From contig CAXUBX010000050.1 in assembly GCA_964249405.1 (NCBI GenBank), forward strand, positions 1 to 22,753: a stretch of DNA of 22,753 bases. The letters are read 5' to 3'. Below the pieces are notes generated by a model that did not search any database, was not told the origin of the DNA, and saw nothing but the letters and a program-made list of their open reading frames with translations. This document shows, piece by piece, positions 8,152 to 14,090 of the stretch; position 1 is the first letter of the stretch; each line of letters starts with the position of its first letter. Origin of the DNA: CAXTPV01 sp964249405 (GTDB lineage Bacteria > Pseudomonadota > Alphaproteobacteria > Acetobacterales > Acetobacteraceae). Both the position numbers and the translations under genes were made by a program.

Positions 8152-9226
8152 GGACGGTGCCCGCCTCGCCTCCCTGATCGCCGAGCGGGCGTTCTCCCTC
8201 GGCTTCGAGGCGATCGGCTTCGCGCCCGCCCGGCTCGGGCCCGAGACCCGCGAGCGGCTCGCCGCCTTCCTGGCGGCCGGCCGGCACGGGACGATGGACT
8301 GGATGGCGGCGCGCGCCGACGAGCGCGGCGACCCGCGCGCGCTCTGGCCCGAGGCCGCGACGGTGATCGCGCTCGGGCTGTCCTATGCGCCGGCGCACGA
8401 TCCGGGCGCGGTGCTGAAACAGCCCGAACGCGGCGCGATCTCGGTCTACGCGCAGGGCCGCGACTACCACGACGTCGTCAAGGGCAAGCTCAAGCTTCTC
8501 GCGGGCTTCGTGGTCTCGCTCGCGCGGCGCGACCTCGGACCGCCGGACGTCGGGGTGAAGGTGTTCGTCGACACGGCACCCGTGATGGAGAAGCCGCTCG
8601 CCGAGGCGGCCGGGCTGGGGTGGCAGGGCAAGCACACGAACCTCGTCTCCCGCGACCACGGGTCCTGGCTGTTCCTCGGCGAGATCCTGACCACGCTGCC
8701 GCTTCCCGCCTCGGTCCGGCGGGCCGGCGCCTGCGGAAGCTGCGCCCGCTGCCTCGCCGCCTGCCCGACGGACGCGTTTCCCGCGCCCTACCAGCTCGAT
8801 GCGACGCGCTGCATCTCCTATCTCACCATCGAGCATGCGGGTCCGATCCCGCACGCGCTCCGGGAGCGGATGGGCAACCGGATCTACGGCTGCGACGATT
8901 GCCTCGCGGCGTGTCCCTGGAACCGGTTCGCCCAGTCCGGCAGGGAGGCCAGGCTCGCGGCGCGGGCCGATCTCCGCGCGCCGGCACTCGGCGAGCTCGC
9001 AGCCCTCGACGACGCCGCGTTCCGCGCGATGTTCTCGGCGTCGGCGGTGAAGCGCATCGGGCGCGACCGCTTCGTGCGGAACGTGCTGATCGCGATCGGC
9101 AATTCCGGCGACCGGTCGCTGCTTCCGGCGGCCGAGCGCCTCCGCGCCGACCCCGACCCCGTGATCGCCGAGGCGGCGTCCTGGGCGGTCGGCCGGCTCG
9201 AGGCCGGGACCGCGCGCGCGGCGTGA
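8144..9226 (+). CDS. queG: Epoxyqueuosine reductase QueG (cobalamin and 4Fe-4S dependent)
   Basis: A 360-residue enzyme that removes the epoxide from epoxyqueuosine in tRNA, the last step to queuosine. From the GTG start, FVDTAPVMEK near 141-150 holds the conserved catalytic Asp (D143). Two ferredoxin-like clusters are formed by C197, C200, C203 and C207 (CGSCARCLAACP), C223, and C250, C253 and C257 (CDDCLAACPW). The C-terminal segment RFVRNVLIAIGNSGD onward has the HEAT-like repeat seen in this family and helps bind tRNA. The frame is open upstream to 8099, but the extra 15 residues are low-complexity Arg-rich and would lie inside queF, so GTG at 8144 (overlapping the queF stop) is preferred. 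Activity requires cobalamin. Confidence 0.95.
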   Translation: MAEDGARLASLIAERAFSLGFEAIGFAPARLGPETRERLAAFLAAGRHGTMDWMAARADERGDPRALWPEAATVIALGLSYAPAHDPGAVLKQPERGAISVYAQGRDYHDVVKGKLKLLAGFVVSLARRDLGPPDVGVKVFVDTAPVMEKPLAEAAGLGWQGKHTNLVSRDHGSWLFLGEILTTLPLPASVRRAGACGSCARCLAACPTDAFPAPYQLDATRCISYLTIEHAGPIPHALRERMGNRIYGCDDCLAACPWNRFAQSGREARLAARADLRAPALGELAALDDAAFRAMFSASAVKRIGRDRFVRNVLIAIGNSGDRSLLPAAERLRADPDPVIAEAASWAVGRLEAGTARAA

Positions 9227-9495
9227 CCCGGCATCTGACGAAGCGGAGCCTTTCGCTCGCGGGACATCGGACGAGCGTCGCGCTCGAGCCGGATTTCTGG
9301 GCGGCGCTCGAACGGATCGCGCGCGACCGCGGCGAGACGCTGAGCGGGCTCGTCACCGGGCTCGACGCCGGGCGCGATCCGTCGAGGCCGCTCGCGTCCT
9401 GCCTCCGCGTGGAGGCGCTGCGGCACGATCGCGGACGGGGCGTCGAGGCGGGAACGTCGCAACCCGTTAACGACTCGGAAATCGTTCCGGTCTAG
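9223..9495 (+). CDS. Ribbon-helix-helix (RHH_4-type) protein, co-translated with queG
   Basis: A 90-residue protein matching the RHH_4 pattern: KRSLSLAGHRTSVALEPDFW (strand and first helix), then LERIARDRGETLSGLVTGLD, then SLR/CLRVEAL near residue 65. RHH folds usually dimerise and bind DNA through the paired beta-strand, here around RSLSLAGHRTSVAL, but most RHH_4 members are uncharacterised. The GTG start overlaps the queG stop as GTGA (9223-9226), so it is probably the last gene of the queuosine operon. The last 20 or so residues are not similar to anything I recognise. Candidate roles are operon autoregulation or an unrelated regulator that rides on the transcript. No toxin partner is visible next to it. 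Confidence 0.75.
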   Translation: MTRHLTKRSLSLAGHRTSVALEPDFWAALERIARDRGETLSGLVTGLDAGRDPSRPLASCLRVEALRHDRGRGVEAGTSQPVNDSEIVPV

Positions 9496-9505
9496 CATCA
9501 AGACA

Positions 9506-9520
9506 GAACCAGGATGGTTC
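9506..9520 (+). repeat. Small inverted repeat in the leader of the 67-aa gene
   Basis: GAACCA-GGA-TGGTTC is a perfect 6-bp stem with a 3-base loop, 21 bases before the ATG of the following small gene. It could be a weak hairpin in the 5' leader or an operator half. Function is unknown. Confidence 0.25.
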
Positions 9521-9540
9521 CACCGACGGGAGAACCCTTG

Positions 9541-9744
9541 ATGTCCGACCTTGTCTCGTTCCAGCCGTCCGGCCCGGTCAGCCCCCTGATGCTGTCGCAC
9601 CAGCTTCTCGATCTGGCCGAGCGCGCCGACCGCGCGGGTCTTCCCCGGAGCGCGGTTCGCCTTCTCGAACTCGCCCACACCGTCTGCTCGGAGCGTCCGG
9701 GCCGGGCGGCTGCCCTGCCGCGTCGCCCGCGCGGGACGGTCTGA
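9541..9744 (+). CDS. Small hypothetical protein (67 aa)
   Basis: A 67-residue protein of unknown family. The ATG at 9541 has a usable Shine-Dalgarno (GGGAGA, about 8 bases upstream); an in-frame ATG at 9514 lies before that site and is less likely. The central stretch of about residues 18-48 (MLSHQLLDLAERADRAGL, then SAVRLLELAHTVC) is predicted to form an amphipathic helical pair with leucine and alanine on one face. The tail is Arg/Pro rich. There are no signal peptide or membrane segments and a single Cys near residue 49. It follows the RHH gene by 45 bases on the same strand and is followed by a terminator-like hairpin. Codon use looks like the neighbours (GC-rich third positions), which supports real coding. 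Confidence 0.6.
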   Translation: MSDLVSFQPSGPVSPLMLSHQLLDLAERADRAGLPRSAVRLLELAHTVCSERPGRAAALPRRPRGTV

Positions 9745-9778
9745 GCGGTCCTCCCGGCGCTCTCCCCCGGGCGCTGCC

Positions 9779-9793
9779 AAACGCCGGGCGTTT
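9779..9793 (+). terminator. Possible weak intrinsic terminator after the 67-aa gene
   Basis: AAACGC-CGG-GCGTTT forms a perfect 6-bp hairpin 34 bases after the stop codon. The T-run is only three bases and part of the stem, so termination by this element alone is uncertain. It begins the 251-base gap before gmd, which also holds a two-hairpin repeat and a long palindrome. Confidence 0.3.
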
Positions 9794-9821
9794 AGATCCC
9801 CTATGTTTTGAGACGGATGGA

Positions 9822-9869
9822 GGTCCAAGAGCCCCAGGCTCCTGGTGGGGCGCGGGGCAAAGCCCCGCC
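9822..9869 (+). repeat. Two-hairpin structured intergenic repeat, copy 1
   Basis: Stem 1 pairs 9825-9833 with 9837-9845 (9 bp with one mismatch, loop CCA). A TGGTGGGG linker follows. Stem 2 pairs 9852-9858 with 9862-9868 (GCGGGGC/GCCCCGC, perfect, loop AAA). A second copy with the same plan, GGTCCA start and TGGTGGGG linker but different stem bases occurs at 22118-22163. This resembles short palindromic repeats I associate with Acetobacteraceae genomes; that family attribution is from memory. Confidence 0.7.
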
Positions 9870-9904
9870 TGTTCCGACTTCTTCAGCGGCCTGCTAGAAG
9901 ATGG

Positions 9905-9932
9905 TCCGACGGAGCGACGTCGTTCCGTCGGA
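9905..9932. repeat. 28-base near-perfect palindrome upstream of gmd
   Basis: Outer arms TCCGACGGA (9905-9913) and TCCGTCGGA (9924-9932) are perfect reverse complements. The inner GCGACGTCGT continues the symmetry with only a G-T at 9914/9923. It lies 63 bases before the gmd ATG. It could be an operator for a dimeric regulator or a strong cruciform/RNA hairpin; there is no T-run, so a terminator is unlikely. Confidence 0.6.
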
Positions 9933-9995
9933 TGCAGAGGCTCTCCGCGTCGATGAACGTGCTCTGGTCCGGGACGCGCCATTGCCGGGATCGTC

Positions 9996-10976
9996 ATGCC
10001 GACAGCACTCATCACCGGAATCACCGGGCAGGACGGCGCCTATCTCGCGTCGTTCCTGCTCGAACGGGGCTATCGCGTCGTCGGTCTCGCCCGCCGGTCG
10101 GCGTCCGCCGAGCAGGTCTCGGAACGTCTGCGCTGGATCGGCGTGCTCGACCGTGTCGAGCTGGTGGACGGCGATCTTCTCGATCTGTCCAGCCTCTTCC
10201 GCGTCGTCGAGCGGGCCGAACCCGACGAGGTCTACAATCTCGCCGCGCAGAGCTTCGTCGCCGCTTCCTGGCAACAGCCGATCCTCACCGGCCAGGCGAC
10301 CGGGATCGGCGCCGTCAACATGCTGGAGGCGGTGCGCACGCTGCGTCCGCACGCCCGCTTCTACCAGGCGTCATCGTCCGAGATGTACGGCAAGATCCAG
10401 CAGGCCGTGCAGAACGAACGGACCCCCTTCTATCCCCGCTCGCCCTATGCCGCGGCCAAGCTCTACGCCCACGTGATGACGGTGAACTACCGCGAGAGCT
10501 TCGGCCTGCATGCCTCGTCGGGCATCCTGTTCAACCACGAGAGTCCGCTCCGCGGCATCGAGTTCGTGACCCGCAAGATCACCGACGGGGTGGCGCGGAT
10601 CAGGCTCGGCCGCGCGCGCTCGCTCGAGCTCGGCAATCTCGAGGCGAGCCGGGACTGGGGACACGCCAGGGACTACGTCGAGGCGATGTGGCTGATGCTG
10701 CAGCAGGAGCAGCCCGACGACTACGTGGTCAGCACCGGCCGGACCACCGCCATCCGCACGTTCTGCGAGCTCGCCTTCCGGGCGGCCGGGCTGAACTACG
10801 AGGACCACGTGACGAGTCGTCCGGACCTCATGCGTCCCGCCGAGGTCGATATCCTGCTCGGCGACAGCGGCAAGGCGCGGCGCGTGCTCGGCTGGGCGCC
10901 GCGGATCCCGCTCGAGGACATGATCGTCGAGATGGTCGAGGCCGACCTCGCGCGTCATCGCGCGCGCGCCTCCTGA
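9996..10976 (+). CDS. gmd: GDP-mannose 4,6-dehydratase
   Basis: A 326-residue extended SDR enzyme converting GDP-D-mannose to GDP-4-dehydro-6-deoxy-D-mannose. Motifs are the NADP-binding GITGQDG (8-14), the catalytic Ser/Thr position in QASSSEMYG (S127 with E129), and Y151 and K155 in SPYAAAKLYAH. NHESPLRG and FVTRKITDG are also typical of Gmd, as is RDWGHARDYVEAMWLML towards the C-terminus. It is the short form (about 325 residues rather than the roughly 370 of E. coli). The ATG has a modest CGGGA site 7 bases upstream. A reductase gene follows 2 bases after the stop; together they make a GDP-6-deoxyhexose for O-antigen or exopolysaccharide. A structured repeat and a long palindrome lie upstream. 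Confidence 0.95.
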   Translation: MPTALITGITGQDGAYLASFLLERGYRVVGLARRSASAEQVSERLRWIGVLDRVELVDGDLLDLSSLFRVVERAEPDEVYNLAAQSFVAASWQQPILTGQATGIGAVNMLEAVRTLRPHARFYQASSSEMYGKIQQAVQNERTPFYPRSPYAAAKLYAHVMTVNYRESFGLHASSGILFNHESPLRGIEFVTRKITDGVARIRLGRARSLELGNLEASRDWGHARDYVEAMWLMLQQEQPDDYVVSTGRTTAIRTFCELAFRAAGLNYEDHVTSRPDLMRPAEVDILLGDSGKARRVLGWAPRIPLEDMIVEMVEADLARHRARAS

Positions 10977-10978
10977 CA

Positions 10979-11917
10979 TTGGGCGCCGAGCCGGCCCGGC
11001 CGCCCGCGCGGATCCTGGTGACCGGGCTCGCCGGCTTCGTCGGCCGGCATCTCGGCCCGGCCTTCGCCGAGCTGCTCCCGGGAGCCGAGATCGCATCGCT
11101 TGACTGCGACGTGACCGACGCGACCGCGGTGCGGGATCGCGTTCGTGCGGTCCGCCCGGAGGCGGCGCTGCACCTGGCGGCGATCGCCGCCGTCGTGACG
11201 GCGCAGGCCGAGCCGGAGCGGGCCTGGCGCGTCAATCTCGACGGGACGCTCAATCTGGCGCGCGCCCTGCTCGCCGAGGCGCCGGCCTGTGCGCTGGTGT
11301 TCGGCTCGTCGGCGGACGCCTACGGCGCGTCGTTCCGCGCCGGCGCCGCGCTCGGCGAGGCGGCGCCGCTCGCACCGCTCAACACCTATGGCGCGACCAA
11401 GGCGGCGGCCGATCTCGCGCTCGGCGCGATGGCGGCGTCGAACGGCCTGCACGCGATCCGTCTCCGCCTCTTCAACCAGGCCGGCCCCGGACAGGACGAC
11501 GCGTTCGCGCTGGCCGCCTTCGCACGACAGATCGCGCTGATCGAGGCGGGTCGGCAGGAACGCGTGCTCCGGGTCGGCAACCTTGAGGCCGCGCGGGACT
11601 ACCTCGACGTGCGCGACGCCTGCCGCGCCTATGCAATGGTGCTCGCGGCGGCGCCGGGGCTGCCCGCAGGCGCGGTGTTCAACGTCGCGTCCGGCCAGCC
11701 GCGTCGCATCGGCGACGTGCTCGCCGCGATGCTGTCGCTGTCCGGGATGGACGCCGCGATCATGCCCGAGGCGGCGCGTCTCCGCCCGAGCGATATCGCG
11801 GTTGCCGCCGGCGACAGTGCCGCGATCCGCGCGCGCCTCGGGTGGCGGCCGACGATGGCCTGGGAGCGGACGCTCGGCGACGTCCTGGCGGACTGGCGGG
11901 TGCGGATCGCATCCTGA
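10979..11917 (+). CDS. rmd: GDP-4-dehydro-6-deoxy-D-mannose reductase-like epimerase/dehydratase
   Basis: An extended SDR of about 312 residues. From the TTG start, TGLAGFVG (15-22) is the nucleotide loop, FGSSADAYG near 108-116 carries the catalytic Ser, Y137 and K141 are in NTYGATK, and RLFNQAGPGQ and ARDYLDVRD follow. This pattern fits Rmd, which reduces the Gmd product to GDP-D-rhamnose; a related reductase giving GDP-6-deoxy-D-talose is possible. The start is uncertain. No Shine-Dalgarno or ATG is visible near the beginning of homology; TTG at 10979, 2 bases after the gmd stop, fits translational coupling best, and the frame stays open upstream inside gmd. The family call is strong; the exact product stereochemistry is inferred from the gmd partner. 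Confidence 0.78.
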   Translation: MGAEPARPPARILVTGLAGFVGRHLGPAFAELLPGAEIASLDCDVTDATAVRDRVRAVRPEAALHLAAIAAVVTAQAEPERAWRVNLDGTLNLARALLAEAPACALVFGSSADAYGASFRAGAALGEAAPLAPLNTYGATKAAADLALGAMAASNGLHAIRLRLFNQAGPGQDDAFALAAFARQIALIEAGRQERVLRVGNLEAARDYLDVRDACRAYAMVLAAAPGLPAGAVFNVASGQPRRIGDVLAAMLSLSGMDAAIMPEAARLRPSDIAVAAGDSAAIRARLGWRPTMAWERTLGDVLADWRVRIAS

Positions 11918-11924
11918 CGCGTCC

Positions 11925-11952
11925 TCGACCGCCGCCCGGGGGATGCTACACT
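11925..11952 (+). promoter_or_regulatory. Candidate promoter giving a leaderless mRNA
   Basis: TCGACC (11925-11930, 4 of 6 to TTGACA), a 16-base spacer and TACACT (11947-11952, 4 of 6 to TATAAT), which also carries an extended TGC before it. The ATG of the J-domain gene is at 11960, about where transcription would begin, and no Shine-Dalgarno is visible, so the mRNA may be leaderless. Confidence 0.4.
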
Positions 11953-11959
11953 CCTGCCT

Positions 11960-12751
11960 ATGAGCTACTGGGGCAAGCTGTTCGGCGGCGTGACCGGCTT
12001 CGCGATGGGCGGTCCGGTCGGCGCGATGGTCGGCGCCGCCCTCGGCCACGCGGCGGATCGCGGCTCGCTGCCCGGCGTCGGCGCCAGGCTGAACGCGATC
12101 CCGCAGGGACCGAACGTGGCCAAGCTCGCGGCGAACGTCGCCTCGATGCTGGGACGCAAGGAGCAGACCTTCGCGATCGGGATCATCGTGCTGTCCGCCA
12201 AGCTCGCGAAATGCGACGGGCCGGTGCGGCGCGCCGAGATCGACGGGTTCAAGCGCCAGTTCCGGATGCCGCCCGAGCAGATGCGGGAAGTCGGACGGCT
12301 GTTCGATCAGGCGCGCGACAGCAGCGACGGCCCCGAGGACTACGCGAAGCAGATGGGAACGGCGTTCGCCGACGAGCCGCACCGCCTGGAGGAGGCGATG
12401 CTGGCGCTGCTCGGGGTCGCGCGCGCCGACGGACGCCTGAACGAGGACGAGGAGCGCTTCCTGCTCAGGACCGCCGAGGCGTTCGGTCTCGGCCGGCGCG
12501 GCTACGAGCAGCTCCGCGACGGCGGCGCGCGCCGGTCGGCCGACGAGCCCGACCCCTACGCCGTGCTCGGCCTCCGGCGCGGCACGAGCGACGAGGAGGT
12601 GCGGCTCGTCTGGCGCCGGCTGATGCGGGAGAACCATCCGGACAGCCTCGCCTCGCGCGGCGCGGGTGCCGGCGCGATCGGCCAGGCCGCCGACCGCGTG
12701 GCACGCATCAACGCCGCCTGGGACCGGATCAAGCGGGAACGGGGGCTCTGA
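11960..12751 (+). CDS. DjlA-like co-chaperone (TerB domain plus J domain)
   Basis: A 263-residue protein. Residues 1-35 are a glycine-rich hydrophobic segment (GFAMGGPVGAMVGAALG), perhaps a single membrane anchor or membrane-associated hairpin. A TerB-like helical domain spans roughly 60-165 (ending ALLGVARADGRLNEDEERFL). A C-terminal J domain follows at about 197-260 (DPYAVLGLRRGTSDEEVRLVWRRLM). The HPD tripeptide essential for stimulating DnaK ATPase is intact in RENHPDS. This is the DjlA layout common in Alphaproteobacteria. Partner and client are unknown; in E. coli, DjlA links DnaK to envelope stress signalling. The amidase gene begins 6 bases after its stop, an arrangement I recall in other Alphaproteobacteria and one consistent with an envelope role. 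Confidence 0.87.
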   Translation: MSYWGKLFGGVTGFAMGGPVGAMVGAALGHAADRGSLPGVGARLNAIPQGPNVAKLAANVASMLGRKEQTFAIGIIVLSAKLAKCDGPVRRAEIDGFKRQFRMPPEQMREVGRLFDQARDSSDGPEDYAKQMGTAFADEPHRLEEAMLALLGVARADGRLNEDEERFLLRTAEAFGLGRRGYEQLRDGGARRSADEPDPYAVLGLRRGTSDEEVRLVWRRLMRENHPDSLASRGAGAGAIGQAADRVARINAAWDRIKRERGL

Positions 12752-12757
12752 GAGGCG

Positions 12758-13471
12758 GTGGCGCCGGTCGAGCGGCCGAGCCCGAACCGACGTGCGCGTC
12801 CCGCGGGCGCGCCGATCGACTTCCTCGTCCTCCACTACACCGGGATGAGAGGGGCCGCGGCGGCCCTCGACCGGCTCCGCGACGAGGCGGCCGGGGTCTC
12901 CTCGCACTACGTGGTGGACGAGGACGGGACCGTGTTCCGCCTGGTGCCGGAAGCACTCCGGGCGGCCCATGCCGGCGTGTCGGGCTGGCGCGGCGTGCAC
13001 GACCTGAACGACCGCTCGATCGGGATCGAGATCGTGAACCCGGGCCACGAGTGGGGCTACCGGCCGTTCCCGCGGCCTCAGATGGCCGCCGTCGAGGCGC
13101 TCTGCCTCGCGGTGCTGGAACGACATCCCGTGCCGGCGCCGAACGTGGTCGGCCACAGCGACGTCGCACCGGACCGCAAGCAGGATCCGGGCGAGCTGTT
13201 CCCGTGGCGGGCCCTCGCCTCGCGCGGGATCGGGGTCTGGCCGGCGGATGACGGGATCGATGCGCTCGATCCCGCGGCGGCCGATGACGCCATGCTCGAT
13301 GCGACGCTGGACGCGATCGGCTACCCGCCATTCCCCGCGCCCGTCCGTGCAACGGCCTTCCAGAGGCGCTGGCGCCCGGCCCGCGTCGACGGGGTGGCCG
13401 ACCGCGGCACGGCGATGATGGCCGAGGCCGTGCTCGCCGCCGTCGGATCCTGGCGGACGACCGTCTCTTGA
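12758..13471 (+). CDS. N-acetylmuramoyl-L-alanine amidase (Amidase_2, AmiD/AmpD type)
   Basis: A 237-residue zinc amidase cleaving the bond between N-acetylmuramic acid and the L-alanine of the stem peptide. The zinc ligands are visible as the His of VLHYTGM, the His of VVGHSDVAP and the Asp of RKQDPGELFPW. SIGIEIVNPGHEWGYRPFP is typical of the AmiD subgroup. From about residue 175 a helical tail ending TAFQRRWRPARVDGVADRG resembles a peptidoglycan-binding domain. No signal peptide or lipobox is seen, so it may act in the cytoplasm on recycled muropeptides like AmpD; an unrecognised export route is the alternative. The start is GTG, 6 bases after the J-domain gene and directly behind AGAGG. 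It converges on the Nudix gene with 14 bases between stops. Confidence 0.9.
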   Translation: MAPVERPSPNRRARPAGAPIDFLVLHYTGMRGAAAALDRLRDEAAGVSSHYVVDEDGTVFRLVPEALRAAHAGVSGWRGVHDLNDRSIGIEIVNPGHEWGYRPFPRPQMAAVEALCLAVLERHPVPAPNVVGHSDVAPDRKQDPGELFPWRALASRGIGVWPADDGIDALDPAAADDAMLDATLDAIGYPPFPAPVRATAFQRRWRPARVDGVADRGTAMMAEAVLAAVGSWRTTVS

Positions 13472-13485
13472 GCGTTCCCGAACCC

Positions 13486-14046
13486 TCAGGGCACGGGCAG
13501 CAGGCCCTTGGCGGCGAGGAGCCCGAAGGCGGCGATCGTCATCGCATCGACGATGCCGCCATCGCCGATCATCGCGACGAACGAGGCGAGCGGCACGGTG
13601 AGCGTCGTCATGTCCTGCTCGGAGAGTTCACGCCGCGCGTCGCCCCGGGTCAGCCCGCGCGCGAGGAACACGTGTCCTTGCTGCGTCGAGAAGCCGGCGC
13701 CCTGGAACACGGTGCCGGCCCTCGTCCACTCGGCGGCGACGAGCCCGGTCTCCTCCCGAAGCTCGCCGGCCGCGACCGCTTCCGGCGGCATGTCGGGCCG
13801 GTCCTCCCACATCCCCATCGGCAGCTCGAGCAGGCGCCGGCCGACGGGATAGCGGAACTGCTCGACCAGGATCACCCGCTCGGCCGCGTCGAGCGCGAAC
13901 ACGACCACGAAATCGTTCCGCTCGACCACGCCGTAGAGACCGGGCGAACCGTCCGGTCGCCGGATGATGTCCTCCCGCACCCGCGTCCACCGGTTCTCGT
14001 AGGCGATCCGCGTCGAGACCGTCGTGTATCCGCCATTCCCCGCCAC
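13486..14046 (-). CDS. Nudix hydrolase
   Basis: A 186-residue Nudix protein. The Nudix helix is recognisable as AAGELREETGLV, after the strand-loop LLELPMGMWED. The box departs from GX5EX7REUXEEXGU: the usual Arg is Gly, the Glu eight residues earlier is Met, and the loop is two residues longer. The metal-binding EE pair is intact, so activity is plausible. The VEQFRYPVGRR approach and overall length suit the ADP-ribose/ADP-sugar pyrophosphatase group; the substrate cannot be fixed. I recall homologues with Ala in place of this Arg, so the change may be a subfamily trait. The start is GTG with GGAGGCGGAG (14053-14062) ending 6 bases upstream. It is divergent from the glycosidase gene. Confidence 0.85.
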   Translation of the reverse strand: MAGNGGYTTVSTRIAYENRWTRVREDIIRRPDGSPGLYGVVERNDFVVVFALDAAERVILVEQFRYPVGRRLLELPMGMWEDRPDMPPEAVAAGELREETGLVAAEWTRAGTVFQGAGFSTQQGHVFLARGLTRGDARRELSEQDMTTLTVPLASFVAMIGDGGIVDAMTIAAFGLLAAKGLLPVP

Positions 14047-14090
14047 GCGCCGCTCCGCCTCCGCGAAGTCCGATCCTGGGGACGCGACGG

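Noticed and set aside
8620..9495. RHH protein as the end of a 291-codon fusion
   Set aside because: The first 200 codons are a shadow of queG in another frame; homology begins exactly at the GTG that overlaps the queG stop.
9475..9500. GTTAAC-containing stretch as a CtrA site or promoter for the 67-aa gene
   Set aside because: Only one half-site is present (no TTAA-N7-TTAAC), and the best -35/-10 pair has a 20-base spacer.
9223..9744. RHH protein plus 67-aa protein as a toxin-antitoxin pair
   Set aside because: The spacing (45 bases), separate ribosome site and lack of any RelE/ParE, PIN or Fic motif in the small protein give no support.
9745..9995. A hidden gene or mobile element remnant in the largest gap
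   Set aside because: No frame with a ribosome site and normal codon use was found; the gap is explained by a hairpin, the structured repeat and a palindrome, with no transposase or terminal repeats.
10955..13156. 733-codon minus-strand frame over rmd, the J-domain gene and the amidase
   Set aside because: Crosses three genes with intact motifs on the plus strand; composition is that of an antisense shadow.
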